64,000 nucleotides of DNA from Streptomyces caelestis (GCF_014205255.1 NZ_JACHNE010000001.1:8556001-8620000); one strand, 5' to 3'; counted from the first letter of the stretch, positions 1-9,052 are shown. Program-made: numbers and translations. Notes: generated from the letters alone by a model not told the origin.

Positions 1-175
1 CGGTGCTGCTGCCGCGTACCGCGCCAGGCCGTAGGTGCCCCCCTGAAGTGGCGGCAGCGGCGTGACACCGATGGCCTGCAAGAGTTCGCGCCGCCTGTGA
101 GAGATCGAGGTGATGGGCGGAGGCTGGGGGGTACCTGCGGCTGGGTACGAGGCACGCACTACCCGGGAGGTAGCC

Positions 176-370
176 ATGGGCAAGCTGGGAGATATGGCGA
201 ACAAGGCCAAGGAGCTGGCGAAGGGGCACCCGGACCAGGCCGACAAGGGTGTTGCGGGCGCCGAGCGGGTGGCCGATGAGCGTACGGGCAACAAGTACGA
301 CGCCCAGACCGACAAGGCCGCCGACGCGGTGCGCCGCTCCTACGGAAGCGGCGGTACGACGGAGCGCTGA
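176..370 (+). CDS. Small antitoxin-like (MT0933/Rv0909-type) protein
   Basis: This 64-residue hydrophilic, Lys/Ala/Asp-rich protein begins MGKLGDMANKAKELAKG and carries repeated DKAAD/DKGVAG segments. The composition resembles the MT0933-like antitoxin family (PF14013), also seen in CsbD-like stress proteins. The ATG at 176 was chosen because a GGGAGG ribosome site sits five bases upstream; an in-frame start at 110 has no such signal. No toxin gene is adjacent: downstream sequence is decayed. Whether it acts as an antitoxin or as a stress protein of the same composition cannot be told from sequence alone. Confidence 0.7.
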   Translation: MGKLGDMANKAKELAKGHPDQADKGVAGAERVADERTGNKYDAQTDKAADAVRRSYGSGGTTER

Positions 371-439
371 CCCTCACGCCAGAGACACGGCCCCCGGTGC
401 CACGCGCCGGGGGCCGGTGGTGCGTCAGGCTCGCCTGCC

Positions 440-750
440 GCCGCCCACTCCAGTGCCAGACGGCAAGTTGCCGGAGTAGCTCTCTCCGGAAGAGGTCCTG
501 GCTCAACACCGCCGCGTCCGCGCTGCGGATGGCGTACAGGTCACCTTCCTCGCTGTGCACCGTTGACGTCTGCACCAGGCCCTGGTCCGGCGGCAGAGAT
601 TCGATGACCTTCTCAACTCGCGCTGGAGAGGAGGGCGGCACGCATCTGACTCCACACGAGCAGGGCGCCACCGCCCTGTCCAGGTCAACTCCCACTTCCG
701 CTTCGCCGACTCCACCCGGCCGTCGCCGAAGCGCAGAAGCGTGCCGGGTC
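440..750 (-). pseudogene. Decayed coding remnant, family unknown
   Basis: The stretch 371-975 has no intact gene. On the minus strand two pieces look protein-like in different frames. One, around 745-640, contains LLRFGDGRVES and KWELTWTGRW. The other, around 620-440, contains VEKVIESLPPDQG, HSEEGDLYAIRSAD and LLRQLAVWHW. They read as one short protein broken by at least one frameshift. No family is recognised, and the rest of the 371-975 gap shows nothing else. Confidence 0.3.
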
Positions 751-979
751 CGATCCCATAACGCTGCACACGTGAAGAGGCGTCTGACGAGTCCGCCCCG
801 TGAAGCCGCAGAGCCGGGGCTCGCGACTTTGGACGCCGATACGGTGCTGTCCGGCAGTGATCGCCTCGGACAGGGGCTTCATCAGCCTGATGGCACGCTG
901 CGGACGCTGTCGCCCGCGTCGAGGTCGCGGCGCACGTGGATGTCGCTGTGCACTGGGACACGATGCGTCAATACCACTT

Positions 980-1682
980 CAAATCGATACGGCCGTCAAC
1001 AGCTGCTACGAGCCCCACGACCCCCAGGCGGAATGCGCCGTCTTCATCACGCCCGAGATCAGGGTGCACCCTTACACCGCGGCCGAGAAGTCCAAGGTCC
1101 TGAAGGCCACCCTCATGTCCACCTCGGGCGGAGTGGCGGTGCTCTCCGCCGCCGCCCCGGACAAGACAGCCACGGTCGCGCTCGCACCGGACGAGGAGGC
1201 CGACAAGACATGGACGTCCGTCGGCTGGCCCACCAGGCCCACGGCAACGGCGGTGCCGGCCAGCATGCAGGGCCGTTATGACCGCCAAGGCGCGGTCTCG
1301 GTCCAGGACATCGACAAGTTGCGAAATCAACTGGGTTCCGGGATGCCCGGCTCGGTGTTCGTCGACGATCGCGGCGCCGTGACCGGCATGCTGAGCCCCA
1401 CCGGCCGCGGGGTGCACATCTTGCCGCCCGCCCAGATCACCGCGGCGCTCGACAAGAGCGGTGTACAGGCCGAGCGCGGCCCAGGAGACTCCAGCCTGGC
1501 CAACGGACTGGCGCTGTACGCCAAACACGAGTACCGAAACGCCGCGCCATGGTTGCACAGCGCCGCTGACGACACCGGGCAGGGGGCGATGGCCGTCCAG
1601 TACCACAAGGCCGCGCACGACAGCACGGGCAAGCCCAACGACATGAGCGACGAGGCCGACGCGCACACCGGCCACTCTGCTA
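980..1682 (+). pseudogene. Trypsin-like peptidase / TPR protein remnant, 5' end lost
   Basis: The frame from about residue NSCYEPHDPQAECAVF onward reads like a Streptomyces trypsin-like peptidase. SGMPGSVFVDDRGAVTGML matches the region around the catalytic serine, with G-M-P-G-S where G-x-S-G is usual. A short TPR-like stretch follows (LANGLALYAKHEYRNAAPWL). No start or signal peptide exists upstream in frame, the His and Asp parts of the triad are missing, and the frame runs on into antisense of the tautomerase gene rather than ending. I infer a 5'-truncated, 3'-eroded pseudogene. Confidence 0.55.
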
Positions 1683-2075
1683 GGCCCTCAGGGTGCCGAG
1701 GTACTGCGCCCGCCCCTCTCCGAGCGACCAGTCGGCCGGTCCGTTCTCCGTCAGGACGACGAACACGTTCCTCGGCTCGGTGCCCGCGTAGGCCTGCGCC
1801 AGCTCGGCGATCCTCCGGTACAGCGCCTGCTTCCGCGCGGGCGGGCGACCGGAGCGCAGCGTGATCGCCACATAGGCGATGCTGTCGTCGCGGTGTACGC
1901 CGAGGTAGTCGTCGTACCGGAGGGTGCTGGTCGCGCCGTCGTGGTCGACCAGAACCTGGAACCGGTCGTCGGGCGGGATGCCGATCGTTTCGACGAGGGC
2001 ATCGTGGACGGCGCGGCCGAGAGCGGCGAGTCGCTCGGGGCCGGCCCGGAGCGTGTCTATGCGGACGAAGGGCAT
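1680..2075 (-). CDS. Tautomerase family protein
   Basis: A 131-residue protein of the 4-oxalocrotonate tautomerase/MIF-like superfamily. It begins MPFVRIDTL, so the mature N-terminus would be the catalytic Pro1 after Met removal, which fixes the start at 2075. A GGAG ribosome site precedes it. The length corresponds to the two-domain tautomerase_3-like group, and NVFVVLTENGPADWSLG is the typical C-terminal strand segment. It is divergent from a VOC gene, with a palindrome in the 136-base gap. The substrate is unknown. Confidence 0.85.
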   Translation of the reverse strand: MPFVRIDTLRAGPERLAALGRAVHDALVETIGIPPDDRFQVLVDHDGATSTLRYDDYLGVHRDDSIAYVAITLRSGRPPARKQALYRRIAELAQAYAGTEPRNVFVVLTENGPADWSLGEGRAQYLGTLRA

Positions 2076-2114
2076 GGGCGTCTCCTCGGAGCCGTAGGGG
2101 CGTCGAACATGATC

Positions 2115-2132
2115 GTACATACTAGTAGGTAC
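2115..2132. promoter_or_regulatory. Palindromic operator candidate between tautomerase and VOC genes
   Basis: GTACATACTAGTAGGTAC is an 18-bp near-perfect inverted repeat: its reverse complement differs only at positions 5 and 14. It lies in the divergent promoter region, 40 bases upstream of the tautomerase start and 80 upstream of the VOC start. The architecture suits a TetR-type dimer. No TetR gene adjoins it, so the regulator is unknown. Confidence 0.5.
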
Positions 2133-2211
2133 AGAGATTCCCGGGCATGCTTGCATCCCGTAGGTGTTACGTATAACCTCTGCCGTCAATCCCACGCTCC
2201 GAAAGGTCCTG

Positions 2212-2607
2212 ATGCGACGTATCGCCCTGGTCACCCTCGTCGTCGACGACTACGACGAGGCGATCCGCTTCTACACCGAGGCTCTCGGGTTCCGGCTCGC
2301 CGAGGACGCTCCCCGGCCCGACGGGTCGCGCTGGGTCGTCGTCGAACCCGGGGGTCCGGCAACGGGCAGCGGTCTGCTGCTCGCCCGCGCCAAGGGGGAG
2401 GCGCAGGCCGCGCGGGTCGGGGACCAGAGCGGCGGGCGGGTCGGGTTCTTCCTGCACACCGACGACTTCGCCCGGGACCACGCCCGCATGGCCGCCGCGG
2501 GCGTCATATTCCTGGAGGAGCCGCGGCACGAGCCGTACGGGACCGTCGCCGTCTTCCAGGACCTGTACGGCAACCGCTGGGACCTGCTCCAGCCCATCAC
2601 CGACTGA
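2212..2607 (+). CDS. VOC family protein (glyoxalase/bleomycin-resistance fold)
   Basis: A 131-residue single-domain VOC protein. The two beta-alpha-beta-beta-beta modules are visible: ALVTLVVDDYDEAIRFYTEALGFRL at the N-terminus and FFLHTDDFARDHARMAAAGV followed by VAVFQDLYGNRWDLLQP at the C-terminus. Metal-ligand candidates include the His of FFLHTDD. The ATG at 2212 was preferred over an in-frame start at 2164 because a GAAAGG ribosome site precedes it and homologues begin near MRRIALVTLVV. It is followed after 40 bases by adenosine deaminase and may be cotranscribed with it. The substrate is unknown. Confidence 0.85.
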   Translation: MRRIALVTLVVDDYDEAIRFYTEALGFRLAEDAPRPDGSRWVVVEPGGPATGSGLLLARAKGEAQAARVGDQSGGRVGFFLHTDDFARDHARMAAAGVIFLEEPRHEPYGTVAVFQDLYGNRWDLLQPITD

Positions 2608-2647
2608 ACGCACCTACTGAGAACGCACCTGCCGAGGAACCACGCAC

Positions 2648-3727
2648 ATGACCGCGCCCCGCATCGACACCGACACCCTCCGCCGGCTGCCCAAGGCCGT
2701 GCTGCACGACCACCTCGACGGCGGCCTGCGCCCCGCCACCGTGGTGGAGCTCGCGGACACGGTCGGCCACACCCTGCCCACCACCGACCCCGCCGAACTC
2801 GCCGCCTGGTACTACGAGGCCGCCAACTCCGGCGACCTGGTGCGCTACATAGCCACCTTCGAGCACACCCTCGCCGTCATGCAGAGCCGCGAGGGCCTGC
2901 TGCGCACCGCCGAGGAGTACGTGCTCGACCTCGCCGCGGACGGTGTCGTCTACGGCGAGGTGCGCTACGCCCCGGAGCTGATGGTGAAGGGCGGGCTGAC
3001 CCTGCCCGAGGTCGTCGAGGCCGTACAGGAGGGACTCGCGGCCGGCATGGCCAAGGCGGCGGCCGCGGGGACGCCCGTGCGCGTCGGGACGCTGCTGTGC
3101 GGGATGCGGATGTTCGACCGCAGCCGGGAGATCGCCGACCTGGTCGTGGCGTTCCGGGACGCCGGTGTCGTCGGCTTCGACATCGCCGGCGCCGAGGACG
3201 GCTTCCCGCCCGCCGACCACCTCGCGGCCTTCGAGCACCTGCGCCGCGAGAACGTGCCGTTCACCATCCACGCCGGGGAAGCCCACGGCCTGCCCAGCAT
3301 CCACCAGGCCCTTCAGGTCTGCGGCGCCCAGCGCATCGGGCACGGCGTGCGCATCACCGACGACATCCCCGACCTCGAGGCGGGCAAGCTCGGCCGTCTC
3401 GCGGGCTGGGTGCGCGACCGGCGTGTCGCTCTGGAGATGTGCCCGACCTCCAACCTCCAGACCGGCGCCGCGACGTCCATCGCCGAGCACCCGATCACCG
3501 CGCTGAAGGACCTCGGCTTCCGCGTCACCCTGAACACCGACAACCGGCTGGTGTCGGGCACCACGATGACCCGCGAGATGTCCCTGCTGGTCGAGCAGGC
3601 GGGCTGGACCGCCGCGGACCTGCGCACGGTCACGGTGAACGCCCTGAAGAGCGCGTTCCTCCCGTTCGACGAGCGGAACGCGCTCATCCGGGACGTGGTC
3701 CTGCCCGGCTACGAGATCGCGCTCTGA
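2648..3727 (+). CDS. add: Adenosine deaminase
   Basis: This 359-residue protein converts adenosine or deoxyadenosine to inosine in purine salvage, in the cytosol. The zinc-binding HDHLDGG motif is at about residues 20-26. The family signature follows: FTIHAGEA carries a zinc His and the catalytic Glu, QRIGHG the next His, and NTDNRLVSG the late Asp pair. Length is standard for bacterial adenosine deaminases. A GAGGAA ribosome site precedes the ATG. The gene end overlaps the convergent DinB gene by 19 bases. Adenine deaminase is the alternative activity, less likely from the motif set. Confidence 0.93.
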   Translation: MTAPRIDTDTLRRLPKAVLHDHLDGGLRPATVVELADTVGHTLPTTDPAELAAWYYEAANSGDLVRYIATFEHTLAVMQSREGLLRTAEEYVLDLAADGVVYGEVRYAPELMVKGGLTLPEVVEAVQEGLAAGMAKAAAAGTPVRVGTLLCGMRMFDRSREIADLVVAFRDAGVVGFDIAGAEDGFPPADHLAAFEHLRRENVPFTIHAGEAHGLPSIHQALQVCGAQRIGHGVRITDDIPDLEAGKLGRLAGWVRDRRVALEMCPTSNLQTGAATSIAEHPITALKDLGFRVTLNTDNRLVSGTTMTREMSLLVEQAGWTAADLRTVTVNALKSAFLPFDERNALIRDVVLPGYEIAL

Positions 3728-4224
3728 AGCAGCCCCCGGAGGTAGGCGGCCTGTCCGACGTGCTGGAGATCGTCGGACAGGACGCTGACCAGCCGGACCC
3801 CCAGGGTGACCGGCGGGTCCCAGTGTTCGTCGACGACGCGTTCAAGATCCTTGGCCGTCAGCCCGCGCAGAGCGTCGAGGGTCTGCGCGTGCACCGCGTC
3901 GTAGTAGCCGGTCAGCATCTCGCCGGAGTCGACCCGGACCTTGGCGACCTTGGCGGGGCTGTGGCCGTAGCCCGTGTCGTGGCGGGGCAGACCGAGGCCG
4001 AAGCGTTTCTCCCAGTCCTGGGACAGCCACACCTGGTCGAGGCCGAAGGCGTCGGCGACGTGGTCGTCCTGGACGCGGGTGAGGTGCCAGACCAGCCACG
4101 CGATGGAATTGGTGTCGGGGGTGGGGCGGGCGCCCAGTTCGTCGGGCCCGAGGCCCTCGACGGTGGCGTGGACTTCTTCCTGGATGCGGTTGTAGCCGTC
4201 GATGAGGATGTCCTTCGCATACAT
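3709..4224 (-). CDS. DinB / DUF664 family protein
   Basis: A 171-residue four-helix-bundle protein of the DinB superfamily, the group that includes mycothiol-dependent enzymes. The family pattern is clear: SIAWLVWHLTRVQDDHVAD holds the first metal-binding His, and DDLQHVGQAAYLRGLL at the C-terminus holds the last. Start at 4224 (MYAKDILIDGYNRI) agrees with family starts; upstream in-frame starts add unrelated residues. It is convergent with adenosine deaminase. The function is probably a metal-dependent transferase or detoxifying enzyme, not established. Confidence 0.85.
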   Translation of the reverse strand: MYAKDILIDGYNRIQEEVHATVEGLGPDELGARPTPDTNSIAWLVWHLTRVQDDHVADAFGLDQVWLSQDWEKRFGLGLPRHDTGYGHSPAKVAKVRVDSGEMLTGYYDAVHAQTLDALRGLTAKDLERVVDEHWDPPVTLGVRLVSVLSDDLQHVGQAAYLRGLLQSAIS

Positions 4225-4282
4225 GGCTCCACCATCGCGCATCACCGCGTCTCGTGCGCCCTGGTTCATCGTGCGCCCCGGT

Positions 4283-5254
4283 TCACGCGCCGGCGGCGCC
4301 GGTGGTCTCCGTGCCAGTGACCTCCAGTGACGCGCCCGTGGTCGCCGGTGACGTGCCCGTGGTCCCCGGTGACGCGCCCGTCGCCTCCAGCAACGCCATC
4401 AGCGCCCGCGCTGCCGGGCTCGTGGCCTGCCGGGGCGGCAGCAGGGCCACCGTCTCGTAGACCGCCTCGCCGGTGCCCTTCACCGGCAGGGCGGTCAGGG
4501 AGGCGCGCTTGTGGGCGAAGTGCCGTGGCACGACGGCGACGCCGAGGTTCTCGTCGACCAGGTCGAGCAGGGTGTGCACGTCGTTCACCTCCAGGGCCAC
4601 GGTCCGCCGTACGCCCGCGGCGGCGAACACCGTGTCGGTGGTGCGGCGCGGACCCCAGTCGGGGTGGAAGTCGACGAACACCTCCCCGCCCAGCTCCTCC
4701 GGCGTGACGGCCGCCCCGGCGGCGGCCAGCCGGTGGCTGGAGTGGCACAGCAGTGTCATGGGCTCGCTGGTCAGCGGCACCGACCGCAGCTGGTCGCTGT
4801 CCGCCTGCGTCCGTACGGCGAACGCCAGGTCGAGCCGCCCGGCCGCGACCTCCTCCGCGAGCGCCCCCGACCCGGCCTGCCGCAGACAGATCTCCACGTC
4901 CGGATGCTGATGCCGGAAGGTGGCGAGCAGCCCCGCGACATGCACCCCGGCGATGCACTGCTCACTGCCGAGTGCGAGCATGCCGCGCAGGACCCCCTGC
5001 ACCGCCGCCACCGCCTCGTGGGCGGCCCGCACCTGCGCCAGGATCCGCTCCGCCTCACCGAGCAGCGCCCGGCCGGCCGGGGTGAGCGTCACCCGGCGGG
5101 TCGTGCGCACGAACAGCGGCGTCTGGAGCTCCCGCTCCAGCGCCCGGATCGAGGCCGACAGGCCCGACTGGGACACCAGGAGCCGCTCCGCCGCCCGGGT
5201 GAAGTGCTGGTCCTCGGCGACCGCGACGAAGTGCTGCAAGTGGCGCAGTTCCAT
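4283..5254 (-). CDS. LysR-family transcriptional regulator
   Basis: A 323-residue LysR regulator. The winged helix-turn-helix is at residues 1-60 (MELRHLQHFVAVAEDQHFTR, LLVSQSGLSASIRALE), followed by the two-lobed LysR substrate-binding domain to about residue 290. The last 30 residues are a low-complexity Thr/Gly/Ser tail with repeated TGTSP/TGASP units that the family lacks. It is divergent from the aldo/keto reductase gene, with the usual regulator-target spacing of 117 bases, so that gene is its likely target. The intergenic GAATTC-4-GGATTC pair at 5275-5290 could be part of its site. Confidence 0.9.
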   Translation of the reverse strand: MELRHLQHFVAVAEDQHFTRAAERLLVSQSGLSASIRALERELQTPLFVRTTRRVTLTPAGRALLGEAERILAQVRAAHEAVAAVQGVLRGMLALGSEQCIAGVHVAGLLATFRHQHPDVEICLRQAGSGALAEEVAAGRLDLAFAVRTQADSDQLRSVPLTSEPMTLLCHSSHRLAAAGAAVTPEELGGEVFVDFHPDWGPRRTTDTVFAAAGVRRTVALEVNDVHTLLDLVDENLGVAVVPRHFAHKRASLTALPVKGTGEAVYETVALLPPRQATSPAARALMALLEATGASPGTTGTSPATTGASLEVTGTETTGAAGA

Positions 5255-5371
5255 GACTGAGAAGCGTAGCCGCTGAATTCCATCGGATTCTTCTGTTGGA
5301 CGCATGGGAGCAGGTCACGCCAGAGTGGACCCCGGTTGTTTCCCGACCGTGCCAACCCCTCTGGAGTCGCG

Positions 5372-6364
<993 letters not shown>

Positions 6365-6373
6365 CCGCCGCGG

Positions 6374-6406
6374 CCTTCCCGGGGGCGGCCACCGCCCCCG
6401 GGAAGG
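6374..6406. terminator. Hairpin terminator after the aldo/keto reductase
   Basis: A 13-bp perfect stem, CCTTCCCGGGGGC with GCCCCCGGGAAGG, and a 7-base loop lie 10 bases past the stop codon. There is no U-run, as is normal in Streptomyces. The IS element lies just beyond it. Confidence 0.75.
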
Positions 6407-6412
6407 CTCTAG

Positions 6413-6432
6413 AAGGCTGATGAAGATCTTGG
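6413..6432 (+). repeat. Left terminal inverted repeat of the IS element
   Basis: The 20 bases AAGGCTGATGAAGATCTTGG match the reverse complement of 8100-8119 exactly. The match extends through the flanking CTAG only because that target site is itself palindromic. Confidence 0.93.
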
Positions 6433-6437
6433 GTTTT

Positions 6438-6463
6438 GGCCCTGCCGCGTCAGCGGCAGGGCC
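6438..6463 (+). promoter_or_regulatory. Hairpin inside the left end of the IS
   Basis: GGCCCTGCCGC pairs with GCGGCAGGGCC across the loop GTCA, between the left repeat and the transposase start. Similar structures in other insertion sequences stop or hide read-through transcripts from outside. That role is inferred here. Confidence 0.5.
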
Positions 6464-6480
6464 AGACTCGTCATGTGGCG

Positions 6481-8061
6481 ATGGGTGAGTGGGTCGGCGA
6501 GATGGTCGGGCCGGACGTGTGGGAGACCTGCCGGGAAGTGATCCCGCAGGGGAGTGTGTTCGCGTTCCTGGCCGAGCATCGTGGCGAGCTGTTCCCGGCT
6601 GAGATGTTCACGGACATGTACCCGTCGGCGAACGGACGGCCGAGCATGCCGCCGCAGATCCTGGCCGCCGCGGTCACCTTGCAGGCCCTGCACGGGCTGT
6701 CGGATTTCGAGACGGTCCAGGAACTGCGGTGCGACCTGCGGTGGAAGGCCGGATGCGGGCTGGGCCTTCACGACATGGCGTTCGACCCGTCGCTGCTGGC
6801 CTACTTCCGCCGTCGGCTGGCCCGTTCCGCCCGTCCCAACCGGATCTTCGAGGCCGTGCGCGAGGTCGTGAAGGCCACCGGCGTACTCAAGGGCAAGCAC
6901 CGCCGGGCACTGGACTCCACCGTGCTGGACGACGCGGTCGCCACCCAGGACACCGTCACCCAGATCATCGCCGCCGTCCGCGCGGTGATCCGCGAGGTCC
7001 CCGGCGCCGACGCGGTCGCCGCTGCCCAGTGCAGCGCGCACGACTACACCGACCCGGGCAAGCCCCGCATCGCCTGGAACGACGAGCAGGCCCGCGCCGA
7101 GCTGGTCGACGCGCTGGTCACAGATGCCCTGCGGCTGCTGGGCCACCTGCCCGATGAGCAACTCGGCGAAAGGGCGGCCAACGCGGTGGGCCTCCTGGCC
7201 CTGGTCGCCGGCCAGGACGTCGAGCCCGCCGAGGACTCCGACGGCCGGGATGGCCGCTGGCGCATCACCCGGGGCACCGCCCCTGGCCGGATGGTCTCCA
7301 CCATCGATCCCGAAGCACGCCACGTCCACAAGACCCGCACTCACCAGCAGGACGGCTTCAAGGCCCACCTGGCCGTCGAGCCCGAGACCGGGTTATACAC
7401 CGCCGTCGCTCTGCGGCCCGGCGCCGGGCCCGAGCACCACGAGGCCGCGGTCGGCCTGGAACTGCTTGCCGACGAGGACACCCCACTCGATGCCTTCGGC
7501 GACACCGCCTACTCCACCGGCGATGTCCGCCAGGCCCTCCACGAGGCCGGGCACCGGCTGTTCATCAAGCCCGCCCCGCTGCGGCCTGCCGTCCCCGGCG
7601 GCTTCACCCTCGACGACTTCGCCATCGACACCACAGCCGCTGTCGTGACCTGCCCGGCCGGACACACCGTGGCCCTGTCCGGCCCCGGCGGGCAGCACCA
7701 CCAACGCAAAGCCATTTTCGGGAACTTATGCACCGGATGCCACCTGCGCGAGCAGTGCACCAAAGCCAGGGCCGGACGCATCCTGACCATCCGGCCCCAT
7801 CACAACATCCAGACAGCAGCCCGCCACCAGGCCGCAACCGACCCCGGCTGGCAGGCCGACTACCGCCGCTGGCGGCCCCCGGTCGAACGCGCCGTCGCCT
7901 GGCTCGTCCACCACGGCAACCGGCGCCTGCGCTACCGCGGCACCATCAAGAACGACACCTGGCTCCACACCCGAGCCGCCGCACTCAACCTCCGCCGACT
8001 GATCAACCTCGGACTCACCCACACCAGTGGCACCTGGCACATCGCACCGGCCGGTACATGA
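6481..8061 (+). CDS. IS1182-family transposase (DDE)
   Basis: A 526-residue transposase. The N-terminal DUF772-type domain is visible (GELFPAEMFTDMYPSANGRP, SMPPQILAAAVTLQALHGLSD), then the DDE_Tnp_1 catalytic core with candidate acidic residues in ALDSTVLDDAV, AFGDTAYS and the late WRPPVERAVAWLVHHGNRRLRYRG segment. A C-x2-C/C-x5-C zinc-like cluster sits around CTGCHLREQC. The start is uncertain: ATG 6481 was chosen, with in-frame GTG 6475 and TTG 6436 as alternatives and no clear ribosome site. The reading frame is intact. Confidence 0.9.
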   Translation: MGEWVGEMVGPDVWETCREVIPQGSVFAFLAEHRGELFPAEMFTDMYPSANGRPSMPPQILAAAVTLQALHGLSDFETVQELRCDLRWKAGCGLGLHDMAFDPSLLAYFRRRLARSARPNRIFEAVREVVKATGVLKGKHRRALDSTVLDDAVATQDTVTQIIAAVRAVIREVPGADAVAAAQCSAHDYTDPGKPRIAWNDEQARAELVDALVTDALRLLGHLPDEQLGERAANAVGLLALVAGQDVEPAEDSDGRDGRWRITRGTAPGRMVSTIDPEARHVHKTRTHQQDGFKAHLAVEPETGLYTAVALRPGAGPEHHEAAVGLELLADEDTPLDAFGDTAYSTGDVRQALHEAGHRLFIKPAPLRPAVPGGFTLDDFAIDTTAAVVTCPAGHTVALSGPGGQHHQRKAIFGNLCTGCHLREQCTKARAGRILTIRPHHNIQTAARHQAATDPGWQADYRRWRPPVERAVAWLVHHGNRRLRYRGTIKNDTWLHTRAAALNLRRLINLGLTHTSGTWHIAPAGT

Positions 8062-8064
8062 CCG

Positions 8065-8098
8065 GAGGGCTGTCCGGCCCGACGGCCGGACAGCCCTC
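8065..8098 (+). terminator. Transposase terminator hairpin
   Basis: GAGGGCTGTCCGGCC pairs perfectly over 15 bp with GGCCGGACAGCCCTC across the loop CGAC, beginning three bases after the transposase stop codon and ending just before the right terminal repeat. Confidence 0.75.
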
Positions 8099-8099
8099 A

Positions 8100-8119
8100 C
8101 CAAGATCTTCATCAGCCTT
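8100..8119 (-). repeat. Right terminal inverted repeat of the IS element
   Basis: CCAAGATCTTCATCAGCCTT is the exact reverse complement of the left repeat at 6413-6432. The adjoining CTAG at 8120-8123 provides the stop codon of the next gene. Confidence 0.93.
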
Positions 8120-8407
8120 CTAGGAGCCGATCCGCTCCTCCAGGCGTACCGTCACCGTGTCGCCCTCCTCCTTGCCGATGGCCTTGCGGACGTCGGCCTT
8201 CACGGGCAGCTTGTGCGTGCCGTCGCCCAGTGCCATGAACGAGCTGCGGAACGGGTGCCCGTCGATCGTCCCGCGGACCTTGACCAGGCCGCGGGTGCCG
8301 AAGAACTCGACGGACCGGGGCCAGACCAGATAGGTCCAGCCGCCCTCCGCGGGGCTCCTGCGCAGGACCGCGGTGAATTCCGTGTCCAGTTTTCCGGTCG
8401 TGGCCAT
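8120..8407 (-). CDS. DUF1905 domain protein
   Basis: A 95-residue small beta-barrel protein of the DUF1905 family. The core pattern TAVLRRSPAEGGWTYLVWP, VEFFGTRGLVKVRGTIDG, FRSSFMALGDGTHKLPVKA and VRKAIGKEEGDTVTV matches the family over its full length. Its TAG stop codon is read from the CTAG target duplication of the IS element, so the insertion left the coding sequence intact but separated it from everything formerly downstream. The ATG at 8407 has GGAGG upstream. The molecular function is unknown. Confidence 0.88.
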   Translation of the reverse strand: MATTGKLDTEFTAVLRRSPAEGGWTYLVWPRSVEFFGTRGLVKVRGTIDGHPFRSSFMALGDGTHKLPVKADVRKAIGKEEGDTVTVRLEERIGS

Positions 8408-8476
8408 GGTGTCCTCCGGTGTTCGGTCGCCTCTCACACACCAGACCCCCGGACACCGGGAAACTCATCGCCGCTC

Positions 8477-8856
8477 TCACGCCCCGGCGGACACCCGGTC
8501 CAGAAAGCCGAGCACGGCGCTGATCCGGCCCTGCTCGTCCAGCGTGATCACATCCGACCCCCGCCACGGGCGCCGAGCCGTCGCTCTCGCTCACCAGCTC
8601 CCACGAGAAACGCGCGATGGTGCCCCTCGACGGCGCCGGCGAGCCGGAACACCAGCCCCGGGAACCGCTCGCGGGCCGCCGCGATCAGCGCGGCGATCTG
8701 CTCATGGCCGCGGACGTCGGCCGGGGGGTCGGTGTGGCCGCCGTCCTCGGCCCAGGCGGCGGCGACCGCCTTCGTCCGTGCCGTCGGGTCCTCGGCGTTC
8801 CAGGCCTCGAAGGAGCGGGCGACGGCGTCCTCCTGACGGTGGGCGGGCGCGGACAT
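8477..8856 (-). pseudogene. SnoaL-like / NTF2-fold protein, two frameshifts
   Basis: The N-terminal 80 residues are an intact SnoaL-like domain (MSAPAHRQEDAVARSFEAWN, AWAEDGGHTDPPADVRGHEQ). Near 8620 the expected IARFSWELVSESDGSAPVAG segment is found in a second frame. Near 8550 the end, SDVITLDEQGRISAVLGFLD to a stop at 8477, is found in a third. Both shifts sit beside G-runs (GGGGCACC and GCGGGGGTCGG), so they are either homopolymer mutations or sequencing errors. If real, the gene is dead; if errors, it encodes a complete protein of about 126 residues. Confidence 0.75.
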
Positions 8857-9052
8857 GGGCGATCAGCCTCCGAAAGGTCGTCTCTGCCGGTCAGGGCCCG
8901 GCTCACCGCTCGCGGCGAACCGGCGCGGACCGCCCTGCCCGGACCCGGCGGGACCGTCGATTGCCTCCGGAGTCACACCCTCTGGCGACCGCCCGCAGCG
9001 TTTCGGCCAACTCGGGGTGTGAATATGCCAGGAGACTGGCCGGAAAGACATG

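Larger units (their letters stand above)
6409..8123 (+). mobile_element. IS1182-family insertion sequence with CTAG target duplication
   Basis: The element spans 6413-8119 (1707 bp) and is bounded by perfect 20-bp terminal inverted repeats: AAGGCTGATGAAGATCTTGG at 6413-6432 and its reverse complement at 8100-8119. Both sides carry CTAG (6409-6412 and 8120-8123), a 4-bp duplication. It contains one intact transposase gene. An 11-bp hairpin lies at 6438-6463 just ahead of that gene and a 15-bp hairpin at 8065-8098 just after it. The intact gene and ends suggest a recent insertion. Confidence 0.93.

Noticed and set aside
5275..5290. GAATTC/GGATTC pair as a defined LysR operator
   Set aside because: The arms match only over GAAT/ATTC, and T-N11-A patterns are too common to call a site here.
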